Source of the DNA: Asterias rubens
Lineage: Eukaryota > Echinodermata > Asteroidea > Forcipulatida > Asteriidae
Length of the DNA: 64,000 bases
NCBI RefSeq assembly: GCF_902459465.1
Contig: NC_047064.1
Span: 6,102,762-6,166,761, forward strand
Direction: 5' to 3'
The translations under genes and the position numbers were made by a program. Under the pieces are notes generated by a model that saw only the letters and a list, made by a program, of their open reading frames with translations, did no database searches and was not told where the DNA came from. Numbering within the stretch: position 1 is the stretch's first letter; each line of letters begins with the position of its first letter. Of this stretch, positions 46,395 to 58,568 are shown one piece after another.

Positions 46395-46455
46395 TCAGCG
46401 GCTAGCTTGGTATGATTCGAACTCACAACTTTGGGATTGCAAGCTGGTGACTATG
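46395..46455 (-). mobile_element. tRNA-like SINE fragment
   Basis: On the minus strand: ACCAGCTTGCAATCCCAAAG then TTGTGAGTTCGAATCATACC, a good B box, and AAGCTAGCCGCTG. It resembles a tRNA 3' half. No complete cloverleaf can be drawn. Confidence 0.5.
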
Positions 46456-47615
46456 TATCTAAATTTATCATTAGTGTGTTTTTTTTTCTCTCGTAAATCT
46501 GGTTCACCTTTAAGCTAAAGAGCGATACCTATGAAATTATTTCAAATAGGCCCTAACTATTGAAAAGTTCGCTGTGCTTTCTTAAACATTATTATTTAAA
46601 TCTATTTCACCACCAGGGCAGCTCGCTGGAGATTGGCCCCGTATTGAATTCATCTCCCAATGCAGCATAAAAATATTGTACACAGTATAACCACCTCCAG
46701 CTAAACACTTGCACAAATTACCCACCAATACTTTACACTCTCTGCAAGAGGGGACTGACACCGGCCATTCTATTGAGCCTAACTTAAAAAGGGTCAAATT
46801 GCCTTCAGATCGGGTGCTTTGAGGCTATAAAGGAACGTTTTGTTATAAAGAATAATCCGTTATGGGAATATACAACTTTCTGACAGTAGACGTTTCTTAG
46901 ACTCAAAATTCTGGGTTTGACAACCGATATCTTTCTCCATTATAACCATAGGCCTACTTCGAAGTGAAAATGCTTCATACAATTTCAAATCATTCTTGCT
47001 CTGATTTTGTGTTTTTTTTCACATCTGTATTTTTTGGTGTCTTGTAATGCGCAATAGAGTATCAATGCGCAATATAAATGTCAGTTTTATTATTGCTGTG
47101 GGCTTCAAATCAGCAGTTTTTAGTGTCATTAATTTGCAAAGGTGATTACCAAAACAAAAATACCGAATTTCCTTTAAACGCACGAGCCAACAGCCAACTC
47201 CGTGGCAGTCACAACCCTGCTGTGTATAACTACACAGAAAAAAATAGGAATTGTTTCGGAAGGCACATTTGTATAAAGCAATGTTTCATATACACCAATC
47301 CAAATGGGAACAACAAAATTAATATGCCTCATTTCAAACTCTTTGCAATTTCTGACGAATAACGGCAATATGAAACATAGGCCTATATGAGAAAATGAAT
47401 AGACACGAAATGTGACAAAATACAAAAATGTAGGCTTATGCCTATATAATAATACACTGGAATACAGTAATTGATTATCTGCACTTGTGTGGTACCGTTA
47501 TATTTTCCTTGCCCTATTTGCCCATTCTTTCTCGAATGTTGCCTCTTTTTCTCTTTATCGTCAAGACATCACTTATTACTATGTACATAACCCGTTCTCT
47601 ATAGGTATCACAGAA

Positions 47616-47728
47616 CATCAAACAGTCTTACGAGCAAGATGACATGTTGCTGGAAACTACGGGACCAGCGAACCCGTTACAGCAGCCGCAGGGCATGAAA
47701 CCCAAAACTAGCACAGTCCTTTGTTGAC
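47616..47728 (+). CDS. possible orphan terminal exon (uncertain)
   Basis: After a pyrimidine-rich stretch and TCTATAG, an open frame of 37 codons reads VSQNIKQSYEQDDMLLETTG then PANPLQQPQGMKPKTSTVLC and a TGA (the extra residues begin at the acceptor near 47606). The composition is protein-like, but I recognise no family and find no convincing partner exon. It could be the last exon of an unseen gene or chance. Low confidence. Confidence 0.2.
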
Positions 47729-50639
47729 TAAGAAATGTCACATTCTAGATTCGTCAAACAGAAACTGTTTCCTATAGTTTCATGTTTTGTCGAACACTCT
47801 CAGTGACAAGAGACCGAAAGACTGATTGAGACAAACACGCCACAAGCAAGGGTCGACCGCTTTCCCTAAATCTTTAGCTGAATGCGAGACGGGGATAACA
47901 TTTTTTGTGATCAGGAAGTATTAAGAGACTTTTTTTGTGAATTAGAAAGTACATTCCAGAGGTAAGCCCCTGATAATGTGGGGGTAACTGACCTCGGCCA
48001 GGACGAGGAAAAAAAGTGTTGGACCTCTATCTCGAAGAACATTGCATTCAGGCCTATACCTTTTTAATTTATCAAACACAAAATTTATATAACACATGCA
48101 GGTCAGTCTCATTCTCTGACGATAAGGCGTAATTGATTTGCATAATGGCAGAGAGGAGGTCTGACAATTTTTTTTTCCACCTCGGTTTACATGAACTTAA
48201 ACGGGAAAACAATCACAACAATAGTGATTGTAAAAAGTTATTTCGGGGAGCAAATTATTAATTGTATGAAGCTGTTAACTGAAGTGGTGTAATTCATAGA
48301 TTTTCTGTTAAACAAAAGAGGGAGAAGATAGTTTTACAGTTTGCTAATGAAACGTAAGTAATGAATCGTGTCCTTCCGGTTTGGATTGTTAAAGTGGTAC
48401 TCTTTTTGTTTGTGACATTTGAAGAGATCTCCTGAACTCTCCCCATTGGATTACAGTAACAATGGAAAAGGGTAATGCAACTGCACTTTTCTTCTTTTGA
48501 TCCTGGTAAGATTTGATAACTGATTATGACGCATAGTGCACCACGTGCGACAGATCGGCTTTCAGAAAAGATTAGGATCGATCGCATTAATCAAATCGGA
48601 TTGACTAATTTTCGTTTTTATCCTCTGTGAATAGAGCTGTTATGGGGTATGTTATGTCGATATGGAACTCGGCTGATGGCAAGACCAGGGGAAAAGTCAA
48701 CCGGGGCTAGACGGGGCCAACGACCCGCCTGCTTTTACCCCCCTGAACCCGGGCAACCGGTGGCCTGATGTCCCCGATAATGTTTGATTTTCAAAATTTA
48801 TGTGCATGACTTCTATCGTACGATATCCCATCAGGGCATTAGTTCAACCATAGCAGATGTGTTTTTTTTCTAACCGCGTAAACCAAAGCTACAATTAACA
48901 GTAATTGCCAATAGGGACTTGTGTCTGACTGAAGTTGGTCTTGCGGTCGTGTACATTATTTGTCAATTTTGTGAGTTATTGAACACGCACTGTGAGCCTT
49001 ATCGCTCAACCTTTTATCCGGGTCCCCGTTCTATTTTGTACACCAAAATCAAGCGCGAGCGCCCATAAGTGAACTTAATCAGAGCTGTGTATTGAGAGAG
49101 TTGAAACAACCTGTGATTAGAAGTCATTTTCGGTAAAAAGAAAAAAAAGAAAAAGAAAAAAAACGTTTGCGCATTTTAGGGTGCCAGACTACAGCACATT
49201 GGGTCACTTGTACATCAGTTTGGGACCGAATGTCGTCCATCAACCACGTGACCAAAGGAAACTTATCCCACCAATGTTGCAATTCTGTCAAAATATACAA
49301 ACTGAACAAAGGGGCAACCACGCCCTCCTTTTAGATAGTTCCGTCTGAACACTTTCCAAGTTTAGAAAATAGCATGTAATACGAAGTCTCCCCAAATATC
49401 ACAGATTTCTTATTTCGATTGCCGCAATTAAAATAAGACCGAAACGTGCATGCATGAACCCTTGACCAATAAAGGTTAAATCATAGGTGATATATACTCA
49501 CAGATTGGTTTTATGGGGTTGGGATTGTGTTTATAGACAGAAATTACAAAACATGTATTTCAAAAAACAATGATGTAGGGCCTATGCTTATTCATGATTA
49601 TAAATAAGTCGCCTCGTTATTTTCTGACCAAGTCTTCACATTATTGCAAACTATGTTACCCCTCCCCTCTTGACAATTTATGATCGTGTCTGGGTCTAAG
49701 AATTAAAGGTGCCGTCCAAGTAGCCCGGACCCCCCCCCCCCCCACCCTCCCCGCACTCAACGATGTTATGTTGTGTACAATATTTGTCAAAGTGCGGGTT
49801 GATGTTTCTCGATACAAGTTTAGGGGTTAGTGACCTCGACATCATCCATGAGAACCACGCCCTCATCCTGCCCTAGGAAAAAAACAAAATGGAGGAAACA
49901 CTATACATAGTCATGAAAACTGAAAAAGTTTGACCATGAAGGAGACCTAATGACACAAGCACCCTGAATCCCCAAACGGGACTTGAAAATAGCTTTAAAA
50001 TCTCCCAAAGGAATGTCACTTGCCTCCAACCCCCTCAATCCTGAATACCGTGTTATTATATACTGCTTTAATTGCAATTAAACTCTCAAAGAAAAAAAAA
50101 TCAAACAAAGTAGAGCCTATAATAAAAACCACAACCTGAAAGGACCACTGTTTGTCGTCTGTATAGAATCAATGCACAAAAAAATTACCCCTTCACTTGC
50201 CAATGATAATATTGAACAAATCTCAGGCCTCGTTAGAGTTTGTTCTCCACACAAACTGAGTGGCGACATCCTGAGGCGGCCATTATGAATTGTTAGGGCC
50301 TGGACAATCGAGGCTGTCGAACAAAATACAATATTACGAAAACACCCCCAGCTTTGAAGAGAGAGAGAGAGGGAGAGAGAGAGAGAACAAAATCGCCCAA
50401 AAAGTTGACCCGGTGTTTGTGTTGGTCAAACAAAAAGTAACTCCCTTTTTTGGCCTGAGTACAAGAGATAAGGTTCGCTGTCCTCTAGTTCGTTTCCTTG
50501 CCGTCCGTCCGGGTCAAGAAATTCTGAAGATACGAAACACATAAATTTGTCTTTTCATTTATTGTACTGAATCTGAATCTGAATCTAAATTATAGTCGGC
50601 ACACAGCCTCCTAAAAGAACCATCACACCAACTTTTTTT

Positions 50640-50850
50640 GGAGAAAGAAGACATTTTAGTTTTAGACGTGGGAGGAAAACCCCGGGGAAAACAGTCCAGC
50701 ATAGAGCAAAGACCTTGCACTTACGGTCACAGCTAGGTATAGGGACTGAAAACCCCAATCCACATGCAAGGCTCCGGACCAGGCTCGAACCGGGGTCCAT
50801 ATAGAGGTGAAAGGCAGTGGCAGAAACCACCGAGCCAATCTGGCTGTACT
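50640..50850 (-). mobile_element. tRNA-derived SINE, copy 3
   Basis: Minus strand: CAGATTGGCTCGGTGGTTTC (A-box region), ACCCCGGTTCGAGCCTGGTC (B box), then TCCCTATACCTAGCTGTGAC and CCCCGGGGTTTTCCTCCCAC. The GGGTTTTCCTCCC body motif links it to 18056-18365. Confidence 0.7.
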
Positions 50851-52630
50851 TATTGAGCCGATTCAGGGTACGTCACACGGAGGGCCCAGACCCCCGGCCC
50901 CAGACCCCCGGATCTGGGTCAAGCTGACCCTGATATGATCAAACTGGTTAAAATTATAGGATTGTGAGTTTCCCTTTTTTTCAAATCCTAATAAATGTAG
51001 ATATTTACATATGTTTAGCCTTCGAAAAAGACTCTGCTAAAGGGTTGAAACGTCAGGCCATTAAAAAAAAAAAAAAAAAAAAGGAATTTTTTTTTAAAAA
51101 TCAGGAAAGTTTCTTGAGGATGGATACAGAATACAAATTGCTTCCGGGTTTACTTCTGCTCCTTGAGTTTTTACAGTGCCAGATAAGCGTACACAAATAA
51201 CAACTTAGACATACACAACTTATGATGTTTTCACCATTCTTCAGTGAATAAATACCATTATCAATGCTGTACCATGCCCTTTCAGAACGAACAATAACTC
51301 TTTAAGGATTTTGGGTCACTCAAACACTGTCGCCACTTGGTGCAGTATTGATTATCGCATTCCAGTTCGATCCCTTCAATTATACCAACTTCCTGCAATC
51401 GAAGAGGTTTAACAAACAAACAAGCTTTACGCAAGAGGAATGTAAGAAGCTTTGCCGCGCAGAGGGATTGAGGGATATAGATTTGTGAGACCAACAAAAG
51501 TTGACTTACGAAAACGCCTACACATTTTAGTCATAACGGTACTCTTCCCAAATCTCTTCAATTCGAGTGGATTGCCCCTATTAAGCCTTTGCCCCCGCTT
51601 GCACCCCCACATGGTATTACCACACTAATCACACATGATCCTCCAACATAACCATGGAGGAAACTGCTATATAACCATCTTGCATTGCAACTTATCGAAA
51701 GTTGTTGTAACGCTGGAACGGGTCTTCAAAACAAATATTTTTATCTTTTAACCACACTGCGGCCCTCACTCAATAAAGTTTGAATCGTTCATAATACTAC
51801 GAAAACTAACTGTGCTTAAGAACACCACAGCTGAATTGGTATTTGCTCACCGAACAGTTGCTGGCAGTGTCAGCACTTTATGTAATCCACCATACACATA
51901 AACTGACAAACCTGTAAACGTTTAAGATCGATTACACATTATTTTTAAGGTTACGAGAAAATACTTTTTAAAAAACGATCACACATTTTGCGTGACATCG
52001 ATTTTTTCCAAACGGAAAATAACTTTGTTTTTCTTTTCTTTCTCGTCAAATGACATTTCAGACATTATGTCAGGGGATGTTTTCCTATCATTATCGTAAG
52101 ACCGTTTAAGTTTTATGCAAATCTGTGATCTCAGACGAGTTTTTTTCTTGCAAATTCAGTATTGTTCCTTACGAGAAGTACGAGAAGAGTTTCTGGTGAA
52201 TGAACGGCCGGTCGCCGAACTTCCCTGAAAATCCAGCTCCCGGCCCGGCCACGAGACGAAGACCGAGGCCCTGTCTGCTTGCCGGCCTGCAGCTCGCTGT
52301 GATATGCATTAGCTCGAGACATTTTAATTTCATGTGCCGTTGGAAACTTTTAATCAGCCAAAACACATCAAAATATATTATGAAGATGATGTTATGATTG
52401 GTTCCACCTGTAAGATTGAAACTGCGGGTTCAACAATCATCGAAGTAAACAGCACTGTCTTGTATTGGAATTTATACAACATCGCTCATCGTTTGGTTTG
52501 GGTGATCTCTGGATTCAAACATTTTACTCGGGCACTTTTATCGGTTTCAATCAACTGAATGTTTATTCATCATTAGGCCATACGGAAGCGTATTGCCGCC
52601 ACATGAATAATTGTTTTCTTCTCCCTTGTT

Positions 52631-52990
52631 GTGTACGTACCCGATAACTTATTATGTACGTACACGATAAATCCAAACTTATCATGTACGTACACGAATA
52701 AGTCTAAAAACTTATCGTGTACATACACAAAAAAAACAAAGTGTACGTTAACGATAATTTATTATGTACGTACATAATACATACAAACTTATCATGTGTC
52801 TCCAAGACAACTTATCGTGTACGAAATTTGGATCTATCATGTACGTACACGATAAGTTTTTTCTTATCATGAACATACACGATACATTTGGATTTATTGT
52901 GTACGTACACTATAAATTATCATGTAGGTATACCATAAGTTGGTTTTACCATGTATGTACACAATCAGTTATCGTGTACGTACATGATAA
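52631..52990. repeat. array of degenerate ATCGTGTACGTACACGAT palindromes
   Basis: About 14 units, each centred on a self-complementary GTACGTAC or near variant (GTACATAC, GTACGTTAAC), flanked by TTATCATG or TTATCGTG on one side and CACGATAAG on the other, and separated by short AT-rich spacers of variable length. The period is roughly 25 bp but not constant. The long open frame across it is a by-product. Confidence 0.85.
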
Positions 52991-54888
52991 CAGAGGGAAA
53001 AAATGCGTATGTGCCGTCGGTTTAACCAAACTCTAACTTAGGATTAATCATATTATATAATATGACTTAGAACAAATTGAGTTCCTTTATAAATCATAGA
53101 CGTGCGGGACGCATTGAATGGACCCATCCCTAACTCGAGATCATGATCCTGGCATTCGAGAAATCAGCTGATGGGTGTATACGTTTTTGCGTCTGTAACC
53201 AATAACTGTTTCGGTAAATGGTCAACCAATGGCAAGTTCAACTTGCGAAAATGCACCCATGTAAACTAGCGACCAAACGGCGCCAGAGAAGTGTTGTATA
53301 CAATGGGACAATTTTTGTCTGTGGTTATCCATTATAAGCTCTCATGACCATGATGAAAAGCCCATCTCTAAAGACGTCCTTCGCATGCGCAGTGTCCTTA
53401 TCATTTTGAAAACTCTTAATCGATCTTCATAATACTCTCCCACGGACTTTCCATGAATGACATGATAATGATGATATAGCCGTGTAATACTAAATCCCGT
53501 CACTCAAAACACTCAAAACGCATGTGACCTGGTACCCAGACTGTTCCCAAATGTTTCACAACGTTCTTTTAGTTCAGATATTTAATTAAGTTGTTATGTT
53601 TCCACACTAGTACATGTGTAAAGCACGTGGGGGGCTCACGCGCCTGCTGCCCATCAAAACACATACGCGCATGTCGTCATGCAGTGGCTTGCATGCCCTA
53701 GCCCTGCGGACCGACACACACACAGTACACTGACTGAAGTGTCTCAAAACCGAGAGTGAGTCTTTCTCGTGTCGGAATAAAATTGTCCTTCTTTAATTGT
53801 GAAGATGATGATGTTCATTTGCCTCCAATGAAACAAATTAAGCTCAATCGTAAGTAGCAATTAAGAGTTATCATTAACAATTATTGGTTCAGGAAAGATG
53901 TTCGAAAGTTTTTGACAGCTCCGACGACTCATGCAAATTACGTGCATGGACTTCCCGTACGTAGAAACTATTATTGTATTGTTGTTTTCGTTCGGTCTGT
54001 TGATTTGGCTCACAATGTGTGGTTTTGTGTACCCAGGGGGCCATCGTATTAATTTTTACATGTAGCATTGGCACTGCATTCCATTAAATTCCACCACCAA
54101 GTCTGACAGTGTTCGTGAAAATATAGGCTTGGTGATAATGACTTTTGAGTTTCTTACACGCCGCGTAACGTGTAATAACGCAGGACAAATTTTAGTTGTC
54201 AGGGCAGGTAAACTTTATTCAACATGTTTGTTTACATCCGTTGCGTCAGCAGTCTACACTAGCTTGCCTAATTCCTAGATTTCTAGATTTTGTAAACTGA
54301 CATGTATTTCTCAGTTTCTCATTTCTCGGTCAGTAGGCTAGCAACACTAATCAAGCATGCATGCCCGCCGTCAAGGGCATCCGGGCTAGTATAAAAAAAA
54401 TCGGTAAATCTTTGCAACTTGTGCTTCCATTGGAAAACCGTTAAGTCCCATGGGAACCCTTGATGGAACACCAAGACAAGACCGGGGCAAACAAGGCCAT
54501 GGCTGGTGTATTTCAAGACCCGATGTCGGCAAGACAGCAAACTGCCCCCCCCCCCCCCCACACCAGACTCAGGAAATCCCACTGGACAAATTTGTTTTCT
54601 TCATCACTCTTCCTATAGACGGCTTCACATTCATTGCTACGTATCAAGAGCCGAAAGGAAACAGGAGCTATAAATTGTTACTCTAAAATCCATATTAATT
54701 GTTTATTTATTGTATTAATGTTTTTGTAGCAAAGACGAACTGTTAACTTAAAAAAGAAAGAAAAAATTCCTAACCGATTTGTGGTTTTTTTCTTGTTTTC
54801 CCACCATTTTCTATCCTCTATCCGCATGACGTCATTAGTGCCATATCAAAAAATTGTGTTACGACCCTTTTGTTCGCACTTATTTAGA

Positions 54889-55257
54889 TAAATAAACAAA
54901 TAAATATATAAACAAATAAATAAATAAATAAACAAATAAACAAATAAACAAATAAACAAATAAACAAATAAACAAATAAACAAATAAACAAATAAACAAA
55001 TAAACAAATAAACAAATAAACAAATAAACAAATAAACAAATAAACAAATAAACAAATAAACAAATAAACAAATAAACAAATAAACAAATAAACAAATAAA
55101 CAAATAAACAAATAAACAAATACACAAATAAACAAATACACAAATACACAAATACACAAATACACAAATACACAAATACACAAATACACAAATACACAAA
55201 TACACAAATACACAAATAAACAAATAAACAAATAAACAAATAAACAAATAAACAAAT
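54889..55257. repeat. octamer microsatellite (AAACAAAT)n with a CACAAATA block
   Basis: About 370 bp of AAACAAAT repeats. From about 55120 to 55215 the unit changes to ACACAAAT, then reverts. The repeat is open in three minus-strand frames because it reads as mixtures of Ile, Cys, Leu, Phe, Val and Tyr; none is a gene. Confidence 0.95.
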
Positions 55258-55736
55258 GAATAAATGCTACAGATTCTTCTGTGCCTCATGGTTTGTATTT
55301 AGTTATATCTTCCTTTGTTGCAGTTATTTATTTTCGCAGTTTCTTTATAATAATAATTTGTACAGTGGTTGTCCTTTTGAAAGCTCCCTATTATTATACT
55401 ACGCGTCAATAAGATACATTTTCCTCTTTTTCTTCTGGCGGTTCTCTGACGGCAAACAGCCGACCGAACGCAGACAGTAACCCACACGAATGCTGCTACA
55501 ACCAGCCCATGGCCCAGAACCCCGACCACCGGGGAAATTGATCATTAATGTCAGAGAAAAGGAAGAGCAAAAATCTCAAGAATATCCGGATAAAAGGCAA
55601 TACAGGCACAAAGTTCAAACCCCAAAGAGGTGACGTCTTTGGTACAATAATGCGTGGGGTTCAGGTCACTTGCCCTTTTATCGATTCAAAATGTCAAGAA
55701 TGTCTTTGGACAGAACAGACACAAAAAAGACAAGGC

Positions 55737-55860
55737 GTTGTCCGTAATTGACGACTACGGCTTGGGCTTCAGCTAGGGTTCCGCGTCATCATGCGTTGAG
55801 GTAATAGGACGTCCCGCAACACCCTTAGCAACAGCCGTAGCCACAGACGCGAATTCTGAC
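55737..55860. repeat. GCTACGGCTACAGCTAG-family inverted repeat, copy 3
   Basis: GTTGTCCGTAATTGACGACT and CTTGGGCTTCAGCTAGGG face CAACAGCCGTAGCCACAG and GCGAATTCTGAC. It shares CATGCGTTGAGGTAATAGGA with 40797-40935. Diverged. Confidence 0.6.
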
Positions 55861-56684
55861 ATGACTCAAGTCAAGTAATTGATGAGCAGAATTAACACTT
55901 CACGGACGTGCATACTGTATTATACTACATTATACATATATATAAAACAGTATAACCAGCCGTGAATCAAACCAACAGTCTGAAGAACGAAGGGAACAAA
56001 TCACATGAAGAAAAAGAAAGAAAAAAACTTCACCCCGGGCAATGGTTTTTGCACAAAGCACAAAGTAGGTTGGTTTTGTATGAGTTTCTATGTTTTTCTT
56101 GAACATCAAGCAAGGCCAACGAACTCCAGCACCACCAACGAATAAAAAAACCTGCCCGGATTTGCGAGCCAGCGGTGTATAAATTAGCTGGCTGGGAACA
56201 GGGACTGATCATTTTCCTCAGGTGCAAATTTGTGGGACTACGGTAGAAATCATTTCCTCGCAGCCAGACCGAGAGTAACTCAGCATCCACACGAATAAGG
56301 TGGGCAGATATATTACAATTTTGTTTTGGTGAGTCCCTATTTACTTTTCCCCTGCGCAAATTTTGTTTCTTCTTCTGTCATTAGAAATGCCTTCCTAAAA
56401 AAAAAATCCAGATTTTGTTTTTAAGGGTTCCCTTTTTTGAAGGGATTCAGAAAAACAAAAATCCACATTGGTAAGCACAAAGACGACAGTGGCAATTTTG
56501 GTGTACAAAAAATAAAATTGCTTCCCGTCTACATGTTGAGATTTTAACGGCCAGCTAATAGGACCTGTTGCAGCAGTTACCTGAGACTCTTTTTTTATAA
56601 AGATCTTCCTTCAAAAGTGTTGATGGTAACTACATTTTTTATTATTTACAATTTTTCCTTGCAGATTTGCCTGAAGAACTCAAG

Positions 56685-57545
56685 ATGGACACCAACCATA
56701 TCTCGACCCAACGCAGCCCGGTGCCGTCTTCGCGACAGCCCGTCCGCGTGATATTGTGGGCCGTCCCTCGCTCACTATCAACGGCATTCCTGAGAAGCAT
56801 TGATAACATGTCATGTCCGGTGGAGATCTTCCACGAGCCGTACTCCGCGGCGTATTACTTCGGCCCGGAGAGGCGTGCCCCGTCCGGACCGGCCATCCCA
56901 CAGGAAAACCAGTACACGTACGACTGGGTTCGGAAACAGCTGGAGGCGGACTACAGCGGGTGCGAGACGATCTTCTGCAAGGACATGGCGTTCGCAGTGG
57001 ACGGCCGCTACGATGCCATTCCAGACGGGTTCAGGCACACCTTCATCATCCGCAAGCCTACCAAAGCCATCATGTCCTTCCATAAAGTGGTCAACGGCTA
57101 CCCGGGATACACCGATGAAGTCTCAGTCAAAAACGGCCTTCCGAAAGGGTATGCCTTCAAGGAATCGTACGATCTGTACAACCACATCTGCCGGACTTAC
57201 AGAGAGAAACCGATCATTATTGATGCCGATGATCTGTGCCGATCACCCGAGGCCATCCTGAAGAAGTACTGCGAGACTTTGGGATTACCGTTCTCCGAGG
57301 CCATGCTGTCATGGAAATCGAATGACAGCATCAGTTCCAGGTGGCACTGCGCACCGTCGCTGAGCATGCTCAACTCGTACATGGGGACCTATGACCGTGC
57401 CCTGAGGAGCACCCACTTCATCCCCAAGTGCGAGACCAACTGTGAAACTGTCTCAAATACCGAACTGCCCAATGATGTGATTGAGTGCTGTGAACACAGT
57501 GAACCTTACTACCAGAGCTTGTACGAACTCAGACTGAAACCTTGA
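56685..57545 (+). CDS. sulfotransferase-like P-loop protein, single coding exon
   Basis: Probably transfers sulfate from PAPS to an unknown acceptor. The coding exon starts after a clear acceptor (CCTTGCAG, 56657-56664), so at least one 5' non-coding exon lies upstream. I chose ATG at 56685 (286 aa); the open frame extends a few codons upstream without another ATG. Residues 25-35, WAVPRSLSTAF, form the 5'-phosphosulfate-binding loop of sulfotransferases. FIIRKP at 120-125 with Ser131 matches the 3'-phosphate-binding motif, where the usual FxxRxP arginine is kept. HEPYSAAYYFG and FCKDMAF are typical of a family of intracellular sulfotransferase-like proteins in marine invertebrates and bacteria. 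No signal peptide or membrane anchor, so it is probably cytosolic. The coding exon is visibly richer in G and C than its surroundings and has no intron. Confidence 0.85.
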   Translation: MDTNHISTQRSPVPSSRQPVRVILWAVPRSLSTAFLRSIDNMSCPVEIFHEPYSAAYYFGPERRAPSGPAIPQENQYTYDWVRKQLEADYSGCETIFCKDMAFAVDGRYDAIPDGFRHTFIIRKPTKAIMSFHKVVNGYPGYTDEVSVKNGLPKGYAFKESYDLYNHICRTYREKPIIIDADDLCRSPEAILKKYCETLGLPFSEAMLSWKSNDSISSRWHCAPSLSMLNSYMGTYDRALRSTHFIPKCETNCETVSNTELPNDVIECCEHSEPYYQSLYELRLKP

Positions 57546-58300
57546 AAAAAAAAACTGGAATATTATTTTTTCCATTTTCAATTCTGTGGAGAAACAACTT
57601 TTCGAATATTTTCGTGGTCAGTCAACTCGTAAAATACCCTACCACAGGTAACTAAATTGCAAAGATATAATCGTTGATTCAAAGTTGTTGTCTGTGAAAC
57701 ATTTGAGGCTCGAGAGTGCCGCAACCTAGTGGTCTAAAGTGCACCGGACTCAAACTCTGGCGGACGGGTCATCATAGAGTGGGCTCGACTGCCTGCGGAA
57801 GAACGTGTGTTATTGGAACTTTTTATTCAAGGACACACGTTACCAGGGATTATACAAACGATTATTTGATTCTCAATGAAATTACTAAAATGTTTGGTCC
57901 TTGACACAGAAAATAGTTACAAAACGATGATCGTCATTCAATCAGAAAAGAAAGACAAAACCTTGATGACGAGTAAAGTAGTAAGCAAATGAGTTTGCAC
58001 ACTTGCCCATTGTACACATTATGCGACACCATCGGTCTACATCGAGACGATCAGCAACATTGGGGAAAAATGATTTGTAAATAATGTAACTTTTTGTAAG
58101 AAAGTCGTATACGTATATATTAGAATTCTAAACATTTCATATGGGAAAAAAGATTCTTTGTCGGTTCAGGAAAATTAATTTGATGATCATCTGACGAGAT
58201 CGTAGTATAATTTATCCAATCAAATAATGGTTGTGTATATTACTGTAATAATCTTATCGATGTTCGAGTGTCCATTTAATTACTAAATAAACTTCTTAGT
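57546..58300 (+). other. 3' UTR of the sulfotransferase-like gene
   Basis: AT-rich sequence with no reading frame. AATAAA at 58286-58291, followed by TGTTGTTATTTTTTTATGTG, is a good polyadenylation signal with a GT-rich downstream element, giving a 3' UTR of about 750 nt. A SINE-like fragment (CCGCAACCTAGTGGTCTAAA, GTGCACCGGACTCAAACTC) is embedded at 57715-57800. Confidence 0.6.
58286..58291 (+). terminator. candidate polyadenylation signal
   Basis: AATAAA in CTAAATAAACTTC, about 740 nt after the stop codon of the sulfotransferase-like gene and followed within 30 nt by a GT-rich stretch. Confidence 0.55.
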
Positions 58301-58568
58301 GTACATTACAATGTTGTTATTTTTTTATGTGTGAAAAGAAAAGGGTGGACAATTCAGCATAGAGCAACCGCGGCATGGCTTTACCAAACAGTTTTAGTTA
58401 TAAACATAATGATTCGCATCAATTTAAGAACGCATTGACCAATAGTTGCTTTAATTTTCATTTTAAGTCCAACACTTGAAATTGTTAAACCTTCAGATTC
58501 ATCTTAAGATACGTTGTTAATTTTATAACCAAATAGATGTTTTTTTGTATTGTCGTGAAATCACATTT

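Larger units (their letters stand above)
41498..56664. other. 15-kb gene-poor region
   Basis: The first part is POFUT2 3' UTR; no polyadenylation site was chosen (ATTAAA occurs near 42875). I found no recognisable gene across the rest. It contains MITEs (41939, 45914), a palindrome (43377), SINE parts (43910, 50640), a foldback around 44830-44990, a palindromic array (52631-52990), a microsatellite (54889-55257) and CpG-richer patches near 52200-52320 and 53630-53760 that could hold a promoter or non-coding first exon of the sulfotransferase gene. A possible orphan exon at 47616-47728 is listed separately. Confidence 0.55.

Noticed and set aside
51025..51060. Hammerhead ribozyme suggested by TTGAAACGTC (also near 21228 and 60088)
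   Set aside because: There is no CTGATGA-type core at the right distance. The motif looks like a shared tail of an old retroelement.
52131..52397. Coding exon in the CpG-richer patch near 52.2 kb
   Set aside because: Open on both strands but with no recognisable motif and no matching splice phases. A promoter or non-coding first exon is more likely, though unproven.
52631..52990. CRISPR-like array
   Set aside because: Spacers are short, variable and AT-rich, repeats are degenerate dyads, and the genome is eukaryotic. The 22-bp array at 2547-2634 has no spacers at all.
52764..53036. 90-codon plus-strand open frame across the palindromic array
   Set aside because: The repeated TACVHDK-like pattern follows the DNA repeat, not a protein family, and the frame has no splice or start context.
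54846..55289. Three long overlapping minus-strand open frames rich in Ile, Cys, Leu, Phe, Val and Tyr
   Set aside because: They are translations of the octamer microsatellite; an 8-bp unit stays open in all three frames if no unit contains a stop on that strand.
56800..57261. 153-codon open frame in a different frame, and minus-strand frames over the same exon
   Set aside because: Shadows of the sulfotransferase-like coding exon, caused by its G/C-rich codons; only the main frame has family motifs.
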